Source: an uncultured Sinobacteraceae bacterium
GTDB lineage: Bacteria > Pseudomonadota > Gammaproteobacteria > Steroidobacterales > Steroidobacteraceae
Reading direction: 5' to 3'
NCBI GenBank assembly: GCA_937902995.1
Contig: CALEKY010000154.1
Location: forward strand, 1 to 11,234
DNA length: 11,234 nt
Positions within the stretch are counted from its first letter, which is position 1. Every line of letters starts with the position of its first letter. Positions 5,264-11,234 of the stretch are shown piece by piece. Under the pieces are notes generated by a model, which saw only the letters and a list, made by a program, of their open reading frames with translations, made no database searches and had not been told where the DNA came from. The position numbers and the translations under genes were made by a program.

Positions 5264-6865
5264 TTACGCGCGAGCAGCCCGCTTCGCCCAGTACTCGCGG
5301 AATTGCCGCCGCGGGTCGTTGACCGGATTGGTCGGATGGCCGAACACCATCGTCGTGCGATTCGTCGTGTCGTACGGCGCCCAATGCGGCAGGTAGCGAT
5401 TGTTCGGATTGCCGTTCGCCGCCATCGACACCCACACCGAAGCCATCTGATCCGCGAGCCGCAAGTTATCCGCAGTCGGACCCACCAACGGCAGGCGAAT
5501 GTCGTGCATCGACGGCGACACATCGATGCCATGCGTTGCGCCCCAGCGTCCGCCGAACGCCGGACTCGGCGCCGTCCACAGATACATCCATACCGGCGCA
5601 CCGCCCGCTGCGGCTTGCGCCGCCTTGCGTTCGGCCATCGCGTACGCGCTGCGGCGGAAGCTCGTATCGGTGATGATGCGCGCATTGATGATGAATGGCG
5701 TCGCCTTTGGATCTTCGTTGCGATACATCTCCAGCACTTCGTCGGTCTCGTTGCCGACGAGACGCTTGAGCATCGTTTTCACGTCGTCCCAGGTCATGTC
5801 GAATCTCGATTCGCGATAGGTGCGCTCATCGAGCGTCGTGCTGACGACGAGCGGAATGTTCGCGGACATCGCCGGTGCATCGGGCTCGAACGGATGACGC
5901 GGAATCGCCTTGCCGAGCACCGGCGCAAACGAGCGCGGCGCCTCGCCGCGCGAACGCTCGTTCGCTTCGACTTCGGCCTGCGCTGCAAGAATCGTCGTAA
6001 ACGGAAGCTGTTGCAGCTTGCGAATGTCCTTGCGCGTGAGTCCGAGCTTCTGCAGCAGTTTTTCCGCAGGCTCCTGCGCCGCTTCGCGCGTCATTGCCGT
6101 GAGGCGCGAGCCGCTCATCACGCCGGCCGCACTGTACAGACCTTGCGCATCGGGCATCGCGAGCAAGTGACTGACTTTCGCACCGCCGCCCGATTGACCG
6201 AAGATCAGCACACGCTTCGGATCGCCGCCGAATGCTTCGACATTGTTTCGGACCCAGCGCAGCGCGGCGACAAGATCCTGCATGCCGACAGAACCGGAAT
6301 CCGCGAACTCGCCTTCATCGCCGAGATACAAATAGCCGAGCGCGCTCAAACGATGGTTCACGGTGATGACGACGCAGTCGCCGAAGCGCGCAAGCATTTC
6401 TCCGTCGCCGCCAGGCGAGTTGCTCGATCCGCCGTAAAAACCGCCGCCGTGGAATCGCACGATGACTGGACGCTTGCCGCTCCGATTGGGCTGCGGCGTC
6501 CAGAGGTTGAGCACCAAACAGTCTTCGCCCATACCCCCCGGCTGCAAGTCGTTCAGAATCAGATCTGCGTACGTGCGGCGTCGATCGGCAGGAATCTGCG
6601 GCGCGATGTTGCCGTAGTCGAGCGCATCGCGAACCCCGGCCCACTTCTTCACGGGCTGCGGCGGCATGAATCGATTGCGACCGCTCGTATCCGCGCCGTA
6701 ACGCAGTCCTTTGAATACGGCGATACCCCCGGACATGACACCGCGCACTTTGCCATGCTCGGTCTCGACGATCGGAAATAGATCCGCTTCGCCTGCGCGC
6801 GCAATGCGCGTGAACTGCATGGCCGCAAGTGCGCCTGCGCCGAAAAGGAAATCTCTGCGTTGCAT
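5264..6865 (-). CDS. Tat-exported type B carboxylesterase
   Basis: A 533-residue type B carboxylesterase (alpha/beta hydrolase, cholinesterase-like), hydrolysing carboxylic esters. The N-terminus MQRRDFLFGAGALAAM is a twin-arginine signal, so it is exported folded. The oxyanion loop is FHGGGFYGGS (138-147). The second family signature is EDCLVLNLWTP (114-124). The catalytic serine is Ser225 in GQSGGG, the acid is Glu347 in STTLDERT, and the base is His445 in GATHGID. All three are present with normal spacing. ATG 6865 is preferred over an upstream in-frame start at 6934: it has GAGGGGG about 6 nt before it and begins the signal peptide, whereas the extra 23 residues would bury it. It is the first gene of a pair with the epoxide hydrolase. 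Substrate is not determinable; family members act on short-chain esters, aromatic esters, pyrethroids and phthalates. Confidence 0.93.
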   Translation of the reverse strand: MQRRDFLFGAGALAAMQFTRIARAGEADLFPIVETEHGKVRGVMSGGIAVFKGLRYGADTSGRNRFMPPQPVKKWAGVRDALDYGNIAPQIPADRRRTYADLILNDLQPGGMGEDCLVLNLWTPQPNRSGKRPVIVRFHGGGFYGGSSNSPGGDGEMLARFGDCVVITVNHRLSALGYLYLGDEGEFADSGSVGMQDLVAALRWVRNNVEAFGGDPKRVLIFGQSGGGAKVSHLLAMPDAQGLYSAAGVMSGSRLTAMTREAAQEPAEKLLQKLGLTRKDIRKLQQLPFTTILAAQAEVEANERSRGEAPRSFAPVLGKAIPRHPFEPDAPAMSANIPLVVSTTLDERTYRESRFDMTWDDVKTMLKRLVGNETDEVLEMYRNEDPKATPFIINARIITDTSFRRSAYAMAERKAAQAAAGGAPVWMYLWTAPSPAFGGRWGATHGIDVSPSMHDIRLPLVGPTADNLRLADQMASVWVSMAANGNPNNRYLPHWAPYDTTNRTTMVFGHPTNPVNDPRRQFREYWAKRAARA

Positions 6866-6883
6866 TCGATGCCCCCTCAATAG

Positions 6884-6911
6884 GCTGAAGACTGAAGTCT
6901 GAAGGCTGAAG
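6884..6911. repeat. Four tandem NCTGAAG heptamers in the esterase leader
   Basis: GCTGAAG, ACTGAAG, TCTGAAG and GCTGAAG follow one another without gaps, 18 bp upstream of the esterase start codon. Only the first base varies. Heptamer arrays can change in number by slippage, and this one lies in the 5' leader or promoter of the esterase-epoxide hydrolase operon. Confidence 0.8.
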
Positions 6912-7070
6912 GTAGAGCGCGCACTCGCGCCCACTACTCACAAATCACTGCTTTCAGCACCGTAGCGCTGCTGCTCGAGCACCTCTTACCTAACCCTTCC
7001 CCCGCTTCAAAGCGGAAGGATGCGTTGTTCGTTCGCGTAGTCCCCTCACCGCGACGCTTTCGCTCTCGCC

Positions 7071-7091
7071 GCCTCTCCACTAGGGAGAGGC
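7071..7091. repeat. Perfect 8-bp hairpin GCCTCTCC/GGAGAGGC
   Basis: GCCTCTCC and GGAGAGGC are perfect complements around the 5-nt loop ACTAG. The hairpin lies between two convergent-style structured segments in noncoding DNA, about 90 bp past the end of the transferase gene. It may be a dispersed REP-like element or help end that transcript. There is no T-run. Confidence 0.5.
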
Positions 7092-7170
7092 GGTTCGGAG
7101 CGTTCTTCTCCCGTGAGACCCTCACCCGCTCGCTTCGCTCGAGAGCATGCGCGCTTCGCGCGCTCCTATC

Positions 7171-7191
7171 TGTCGCCTGTCACCTGTCACC
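7171..7191. repeat. Three tandem TGTCACC-type heptamers at a gene end
   Basis: TGTCGCC, TGTCACC and TGTCACC run in tandem and overlap the stop codon of the glutathione S-transferase family gene, adding to its last codons. The unit length is the same seven bases as the array at 6884-6911, at the other end of the same intergenic region. Confidence 0.65.
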
Positions 7192-8346
7192 TGCGTCGCG
7201 CGACGCCAACTTCACACTCAGGCCATCCCGCTCGAGCAACGGCGGATCCGGAAAATCTTTGAACAGTTTTCCGCCGACGGCGTCGAGCAGTTGATCCGCA
7301 GCGGTCTTCGCTTCGCCCTCCAGGCTCAGATAGAACCTCCGCGCTCGCTGCAACATCCACAAACTATACGGTCGCACGATGCGTTGTCCGACCGCGCCCT
7401 CGAGCTCGAAACGATGCGTGCCGATCGCACGCGGAATGCGTTCGTTCGGATGCTGCGCGATCCATTCGGCCAATAGACGCGCGCTGTCGACGAGGACGGG
7501 GAGCTGCTCGCGCATCATTCGCGCAAGCACCGGCAACAGCGTCTCCGGAATCTGGTCGCCCGCGAGAAATTCTCCCGCGCGTGGCGTCTCAGGTTGCTGC
7601 ATGCGCTCGACCCAGCGCACCACGTTCGGCGCGAGCCTGCGCATCAACTCGCCGCTCTTCGGATCGCGGTACTGATGTGCATAGAGCGGACCGATCAGAC
7701 CGAAATCGCCGATCGACGGCCGTGTACCGAGCAGGTACGGCAGTTTCTCGAAATGCGCGTCGAGCTCGTGCAACAGAGCCTCGTACGACGCCTCGATGGC
7801 AGCGTGCATGTGCCGCTCCGCACCGAGCAACACGGCAGCCTTCGCGAAGGGTTCCGCGCGTTTCGCGCCGACGGCGAGCTGCTCCTCCGGGGTTGCATTC
7901 GGCGCATTGAACGCCCCGAACTCGCGAATCGCCCAATCGCGATTGTGATGCCAGCGATAGTGCATCGCCGGAATGACGAGCCACTCATCGCCATAGACTT
8001 CGAACAGCAACGCGGCCAACTGCTGCACGGGCGTCGACGGGTACACCGACGGCTCGCCGAAGCGCCGTTCGAGCGCATCGATGATGTCGGTCGTATCTTG
8101 TAGAGTCTCGCCTTCGGGTGTGACGACGACCGGAATGACGGCGAAGCCGACGCGCGGCAGGATGATTTCGCGATAGACGTTCGCGTCGGCCTGCACTTCG
8201 GTAAACGGAATGCCCTTCCAACGAAAGTAAGCGCGTGCCTTGCCGGTGTAATAACTGAGCTGGCCGCCGTACAGCAAGTACGGTCGGGCGCTGTTTTCAT
8301 TCAGCGCGCCCGCGCCGACGTTTCCGGATTCGATATTCGAGCTCAC
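7180..8346 (-). CDS. Long glutathione S-transferase family protein
   Basis: A 388-residue cytoplasmic protein of the glutathione S-transferase superfamily, conjugating or reducing electrophiles with glutathione. The thioredoxin-like N-domain runs about 22-98: GGQLSYYTGKARAYFRWKGIPF (27-48, shown in part by LSYYTGK at the active site), cis-proline in VIPVV (70-74), and TLQDTTDI (81-88) where glutathione binds. The helical domain is recognised by YLLGTRPSIGDFGLIGP (204-220). About 150 residues beyond this make it much longer than classical enzymes of 200-230 residues; this extended form is known in proteobacteria but its substrate is not. The start is a GTG with GGAG about 12 nt upstream, and no nearer ATG exists. 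The last codons overlap a heptamer array. It is probably a separate unit from the esterase upstream, given the hairpin between them. Confidence 0.88.
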   Translation of the reverse strand: MSSNIESGNVGAGALNENSARPYLLYGGQLSYYTGKARAYFRWKGIPFTEVQADANVYREIILPRVGFAVIPVVVTPEGETLQDTTDIIDALERRFGEPSVYPSTPVQQLAALLFEVYGDEWLVIPAMHYRWHHNRDWAIREFGAFNAPNATPEEQLAVGAKRAEPFAKAAVLLGAERHMHAAIEASYEALLHELDAHFEKLPYLLGTRPSIGDFGLIGPLYAHQYRDPKSGELMRRLAPNVVRWVERMQQPETPRAGEFLAGDQIPETLLPVLARMMREQLPVLVDSARLLAEWIAQHPNERIPRAIGTHRFELEGAVGQRIVRPYSLWMLQRARRFYLSLEGEAKTAADQLLDAVGGKLFKDFPDPPLLERDGLSVKLASRDAGDR

Positions 8347-8454
8347 TAGGGTTACTCGCTCCGTCTTCTCTTTACTAAGCTCTCGTCCTCTCGGCGGTGC
8401 AGATCGTTCGGAGCGCTCAAGATACTGCGATTAATGGCCACGCTGAAGATGCAA

Positions 8455-8485
8455 GCGGGCTGCACCGGTTGCCGGAGCAGCCCGC
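8455..8485 (-). terminator. Strong hairpin after the secreted esterase gene
   Basis: GCGGGCTG (8455-8462) and CAGCCCGC (8478-8485) form a perfect 8-bp stem. Inside it CCGG (8465-8468) pairs with CCGG (8472-8475) around a 3-nt loop. It begins 22 nt past the stop codon of the esterase gene read toward it. On that strand it is followed by TTGCATCTTC, only loosely T-rich, so intrinsic termination is likely but not certain. Confidence 0.5.
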
Positions 8486-8507
8486 AGTGTCATCTCAACA
8501 AGAAAGC

Positions 8508-9926
8508 TCAGCTTCCGACGCTCGCCGGACGCGGCGGACCGTCCGGGATCGTCTTGGACTTCACGATTTGCGCCTTGTCCGTGAATTGCATGACATCATC
8601 GCCGGCCTCCGTGAACGCAGGCCAGGTCACGCCGTTCGCGCACGTAAACGACTTCGCCTTCGGGTCCATCTTGTAGAACGCGATCCAGCACGAGTGGACC
8701 AGCTTCGCGACAGCGCGATCGGCGTCGTCCGCTTTGCCGCTCTTGCTGACCGCCCAGCTCGAGGTGTCGATGGAGTCGAACGTGAACATCAGCTCGGCGG
8801 AATGAATCGCGCCGTTCTTCCATTCGTTCTGACGGAACTTCGGCACGTACGCAAAGTGGTACAGCCATGCAGCCGCACCGCGAGCGCCGGCGAGCTTGGC
8901 AAGCGTGCGTGCAGCGCTGAACCCGGGTTCGCCGTTGTTCGATCCGACCAACACGGGCACGTCGATTTCGGTACCTTGATTGAATGCATCGGGCGTCGAG
9001 ATCGTGCGGAAACGTCCGTCGATCGGCGAGGTTACGCCGCGCCGCGTCGCCTCATTCGCAACCAAGGTTTGAGCGGACACGGCACGCAGTTGCTCGGCCG
9101 TCGCATTCTCAGGCAAGCCCAATGCCTTCGCGGCCTCGACACCACGCTTCTCCGCTTCTTCCATCGTCTGACCGCGACGCAAGAGCGCGCCGGATTGCAC
9201 GATGGCCTTGTGATACAGACCCTTCGCGGACGGAATCGACAACAGATTCACGACCATCGCGCCGCCGGCGGATTGACCGGCGATCGTCACGTTGTTGGGA
9301 TCGCCGCCGAAGGCAGCGATGTTGCGCTGAATCCACTGAAGCGCGGCAACCGCATCCGTGAGCGCAAAGTTGCCGAGCGGATCGTTCGGTCCTGCTTCCT
9401 TCGTGAGCGCGGGATGCGAGAAATTCGCGAGCGCGCCGAGACGATAATTGATGGCGACCGTGATCACACCGTTCTTGGCGTTCGACGTGCCATTGTACGA
9501 GCCAAGATGTCCCGCACCGAGAAATGCACCGCCGCCGTAGAACCAAAGCACGACGGGTGCCTTGCTCGCATTTGCCGGAGCGAACAACGTCAGATACAGA
9601 CAATCTTCCGATTGCACGCCAGACACGCCGCCGCCGTTGGACGTGCCGTCCAAGTTCACCGGCTGCGGACACGGCGGTTCGTGCGCCACGGCAGCGCGTT
9701 CGCCAGGCCATTTGTCCGGCTTCTGCGCGGCCTTCCACCGCAGCTCGCCGATCGGCGGCTTCGCATACGGCACGCCTCTGAACACGTTCACGCCGTCGAC
9801 GGTTTCGCCGACGAGCACGCCCGTATCGATCGCGACTTTGACGGGTGTCGGTTTCGGGGCGGTTTGCGCCAGCGCGGCGCCGGCAATCATGGCCGCCGCG
9901 GCCAACAGAACTCCACGATGCTTCAT
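8508..9926 (-). CDS. Secreted type B carboxylesterase with a shortened C-terminal half
   Basis: A 472-residue type B carboxylesterase. Residues 1-20 are a Sec signal peptide (MKHRGVLLAAAAMIAGAALA, cleavage at ALA-QT). The oxyanion loop is FYGGGAFLGAG (129-139), the second family signature is EDCLYLTLFAP (107-117), the nucleophile is Ser219 in GQSAGG, the acid is Glu333 in GSNNGEPG, and the base is His375 in GAIHSAEL. The start ATG has AGGGGGA about 7 nt upstream; an upstream in-frame start at 9962 lacks this and would hide the signal peptide. Only 42 residues separate Glu333 and His375, against 98 in the neighbouring esterase, so roughly 55 residues are missing just after the acid loop, in frame. 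The triad survives. It is divergent from the crotonase-type gene, with about 143 bp between the two starts. Confidence 0.92.
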   Translation of the reverse strand: MKHRGVLLAAAAMIAGAALAQTAPKPTPVKVAIDTGVLVGETVDGVNVFRGVPYAKPPIGELRWKAAQKPDKWPGERAAVAHEPPCPQPVNLDGTSNGGGVSGVQSEDCLYLTLFAPANASKAPVVLWFYGGGAFLGAGHLGSYNGTSNAKNGVITVAINYRLGALANFSHPALTKEAGPNDPLGNFALTDAVAALQWIQRNIAAFGGDPNNVTIAGQSAGGAMVVNLLSIPSAKGLYHKAIVQSGALLRRGQTMEEAEKRGVEAAKALGLPENATAEQLRAVSAQTLVANEATRRGVTSPIDGRFRTISTPDAFNQGTEIDVPVLVGSNNGEPGFSAARTLAKLAGARGAAAWLYHFAYVPKFRQNEWKNGAIHSAELMFTFDSIDTSSWAVSKSGKADDADRAVAKLVHSCWIAFYKMDPKAKSFTCANGVTWPAFTEAGDDVMQFTDKAQIVKSKTIPDGPPRPASVGS

Positions 9927-10069
9927 GATCCATTCCCCCTGTGTTCTTGTGCGAGCACGCAAGAGCGTGACTCGCGAACGGTCTGACGGTCAATCAAGAA
10001 AGGTCCACGACGCGCGCCGCACGAGTCATCGCGTATATTCCGCACACCTTCACACGCTGGAACTGCACG
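9927..10069. promoter_or_regulatory. Divergent promoter region
   Basis: This 143-bp gap separates the secreted esterase (minus strand) from the crotonase-type gene (plus strand), so it must hold both promoters. On the plus strand TATATT (10034-10039) could serve as a -10 box, but no good -35 lies 17 bp before it. On the minus strand only the ribosome binding site AGGGGGA is clear. No operator dyad was recognised. The shared region makes joint control of the two genes plausible. Confidence 0.3.
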
Positions 10070-10945
10070 ATGAACTACGAAACGCTGCGTTACGAAGTCG
10101 CCGATCGAATCCTGACGCTCACGATCAATCGCCCGGATCGCATGAATGCCTTCAACGGCCGCATGGCGGATGAGCTCATCGACGCGTTCGACCGGGCCGA
10201 TGCCGACGACGACATCAAAGTCGTGATCGTCACGGGTGCGGGCCGCGCGTTTTGCGCCGGTTCCGATTTGGAGAAAGGCGGCGACACCTGGAGCAAACAC
10301 GCGGAGCACATCGCCGCTCAATCCACTGCGCAGAAATATGTCGGCGACGGAGGCGGACGCGTCACACGTCGAATCTACGATTTCAACAAACCGGTCATTG
10401 CCGCGATCAACGGCGCGGCCGTCGGCGTGGGACTGACGATGACATTGGCCATGGACATCCGCATGGCCGTGACTGGCGCAAAGCTCGGCTTCGTGTTTGC
10501 GGCGCGCGGCATCGTCCCGGAGGCGTGCTCGAGCTGGTTCCTGCCGCGCATCGTCGGTATCAGCAAGGCGCTCGAGTGGTGTTACTCGGCACGCATCTTC
10601 CGCTCGGAAGAGGCGCTCGAAGCCGGGCTTCTGCGCAGCATTCACGAGCCCGACGATCTGCTTCCGGCGGCTCGTGCGCTGGCAAGAGAGTTCATCGACA
10701 ACGCCTCGGCCGTTTCGATCGCATTCGTTCGGCACATGATGTGGCGCATGATGAGCGCGCCTCATCCGATCGACGCGCACGAGATCGACACTGCTGCGAT
10801 TGCCGCGCTCGGCAAGTCTGCCGACGCAAAGGAAGGCATCTCGGCGTTTCTCGAGAAGCGGCCCGCGAAGTTCACGGACCGCGTCAGCAAGGACATGCCG
10901 AGCTTCTTTCCGTGGTGGACGGATCGCGAGTTCCGCAAGCTGTAA
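10070..10945 (+). CDS. Crotonase-family enoyl-CoA hydratase/isomerase, isomerase-like active site
   Basis: A 291-residue crotonase-fold enzyme acting on acyl-CoA thioesters in the cytoplasm. Typical blocks are INRPDRMNAFN (19-29), the oxyanion-hole and CoA segment GAGRAFCAGSDL (56-67), AAINGAAVGVGLTM (111-124) and GIVPEACSSWFLPRIVG (147-163). The two glutamates used by classical enoyl-CoA hydratase are not kept: the first position is Thr125 and the second aligns with Phe143. Instead Glu151 in PEACSS lies where delta3,delta2-enoyl-CoA isomerases (ECI2 type, SPEGCSS) carry their catalytic glutamate. An isomerase or related activity is therefore more likely than hydration. The start ATG has only a weak ribosome binding site. 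Its TAA stop is also the left target-site copy of the MITE-like element that follows immediately. Length is normal for the family, slightly long at the C-terminus. Confidence 0.92.
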   Translation: MNYETLRYEVADRILTLTINRPDRMNAFNGRMADELIDAFDRADADDDIKVVIVTGAGRAFCAGSDLEKGGDTWSKHAEHIAAQSTAQKYVGDGGGRVTRRIYDFNKPVIAAINGAAVGVGLTMTLAMDIRMAVTGAKLGFVFAARGIVPEACSSWFLPRIVGISKALEWCYSARIFRSEEALEAGLLRSIHEPDDLLPAARALAREFIDNASAVSIAFVRHMMWRMMSAPHPIDAHEIDTAAIAALGKSADAKEGISAFLEKRPAKFTDRVSKDMPSFFPWWTDREFRKL

Positions 10946-11104
10946 GAACCTATCCAAAACTGCTGCGCGACCGCAGGAAACCGCGCTGCCTCGCGCGATC
11001 GCGTCTTTGCGGTGCTCGGATTCCTCATGTATCCACATACACTGCGGATCCTGCGCTCCTCAAAACGCGACCTGCGGCCGCTCATGACGTTTTGAGATAG
11101 GTTC
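10946..11104. mobile_element. MITE-like element with 15/16-bp terminal inverted repeats and TAA duplication
   Basis: The left end GAACCTATCCAAAAC (10946-10960) and the right end GTTTTGAGATAGGTTC (11089-11104) are inverted repeats with one inserted base. Directly outside them both sides read TAA (10943-10945 and 11105-11107), which fits a 3-bp target duplication. The 159-bp interior codes for nothing credible, so this is a nonautonomous element moved by a transposase elsewhere. Such ends and 3-bp duplications suit some IS5-family groups; that assignment is an inference. The left target copy is the stop codon of the crotonase-type gene. Confidence 0.75.
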
Positions 11105-11131
11105 TAACGACTTCGCAGCCGCCTGCCAGGG

Positions 11132-11157
11132 ACGCACTCGCATGGCCACGGGTGCGT
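11132..11157. other. Hairpin next to the VOC gene stop codon
   Basis: ACGCACTCG (11132-11140) pairs with CGGGTGCGT (11149-11157) with one G-U pair and an 8-nt loop. It touches the stop codon of the VOC gene read toward it. No T-run follows on that strand, so at best it is a processed or Rho-dependent 3' end. Confidence 0.35.
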
Positions 11158-11234
11158 TCACCGCTTCTGCGGCGTCGGACGCTGGTAGAGCTCGATGAGA
11201 TATCCGTCCGGATCGCGCACGAAGTTCGTGCCGT
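11158..11234 (-). CDS. VOC (glyoxalase-fold) family protein, C-terminal fragment
   Basis: Only the last 24 codons of this minus-strand gene are inside the window. The translated end reads GTNFVRDPDGYLIELYQRP and then TPQKR before a TGA stop. The DPDGYLIEL block is the hallmark of the last strand of vicinal-oxygen-chelate proteins such as lactoylglutathione lyase and extradiol dioxygenases, and the Glu in IEL is the usual metal ligand. Which member it is cannot be told from this fragment. A glyoxalase would fit with the glutathione S-transferase relative nearby. The gene runs out of the window at its 5' side, so this is an edge cut and not a truncation. Confidence 0.85.
   Translation of the reverse strand, partial: GTNFVRDPDGYLIELYQRPTPQKR

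Larger units (their letters stand above)
6866..7179. other. Structured intergenic region between esterase and transferase genes
   Basis: These 314 bases contain no credible gene but are rich in structure. From left to right: four tandem heptamers (6884-6911); a stem CCGCT/AGCGG near 7002-7015; a perfect 8-bp stem GCCTCTCC (7071-7078) with GGAGAGGC (7084-7091); a stem GCGCG/CGCGC with loop CTTCG (7149-7163); and three heptamers at 7171-7191. The CCTCTCC-type hairpin in pyrimidine-rich DNA is the style of REP-like repeats common between genes in Xanthomonas relatives. The region also holds the leader and probably the promoter of the esterase operon. Confidence 0.55.

Noticed and set aside
5427..5435. 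GACACCCAC inside the Tat esterase gene
   Set aside because: It lacks the leading bases of the motif, has no partner arm, and is explained by coding for a conserved protein segment.
5303..6781. 492-residue plus-strand open frame opposite the Tat esterase
   Set aside because: It is antisense to a gene with complete catalytic motifs. The product is arginine- and histidine-rich with no recognisable domain, as expected from a shadow frame in GC-rich DNA.
8397..9986. 529-residue plus-strand open frame opposite the secreted esterase
   Set aside because: Antisense shadow of a recognised gene. Composition is dominated by Arg and Ala with no motif.
9923..11038. 371-residue minus-strand open frame opposite the crotonase-type gene
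   Set aside because: Antisense shadow. It also runs through the MITE-like element and the divergent promoter region.
11132..11157. Intrinsic terminator of the VOC gene
   Set aside because: The stem is good but no T-run follows on the transcribed strand, so it is listed only as a hairpin.

Overview
The window looks like chromosomal DNA from a GC-rich proteobacterium, most plausibly a gammaproteobacterium near the Xanthomonadales, Nevskiales or Steroidobacter groups. This placement is an inference from base composition, from the subfamily of the HUH transposase, and from paired type B carboxylesterases with Tat or Sec signals. No rRNA, tRNA or marker gene is present to confirm it. The window has two parts of very different character.

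Bases 1-4100 are an accessory-looking, repeat-rich stretch. A short motif, TGGACACCCA (reverse TGGGTGTCCA), occurs 12 times exactly and at least 3 more times with one mismatch. All copies are intergenic and lie at 10-250, 2097-2175, 3418-3570 and 4013-4100. Many copies form inverted pairs that can fold back. In the middle is a large REP-associated-type tyrosine (HUH, Y1) transposase gene (2267-3259). Around it are a YkgJ-type cysteine-cluster protein (356-703), a membrane-anchored protein with a pentapeptide-repeat linker and an eight-cysteine tail (1006-2043), and a DUF2200 protein (3600-3950, minus strand). The motif appears nowhere intergenic from 4101 onward. This is the best candidate for an undescribed system: a RAYT-like transposase with its own repeat family.

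Bases 4187-9926 hold four minus-strand enzyme genes. In transcription order they are a secreted type B carboxylesterase (8508-9926), a long glutathione S-transferase family protein (7180-8346), a Tat-exported type B carboxylesterase (5264-6865), and an exported epoxide-hydrolase-type alpha/beta hydrolase (4187-5248). The last two are 15 nt apart and form an operon. A hairpin follows the first esterase, and a structured region with heptamer repeats separates the transferase from the second esterase. Divergently transcribed is a crotonase-fold acyl-CoA enzyme (10070-10945), followed at once by a 159-bp MITE-like element with matching terminal inverted repeats and a TAA duplication. The window ends inside the 3' end of a VOC (glyoxalase-fold) gene on the minus strand.

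Together the enzymes of the right half suggest breakdown or detoxification of an ester- or epoxide-bearing compound: hydrolysis in the periplasm, with a glutathione-type transferase and acyl-CoA chemistry in the cytoplasm. The substrate cannot be read from the sequence.
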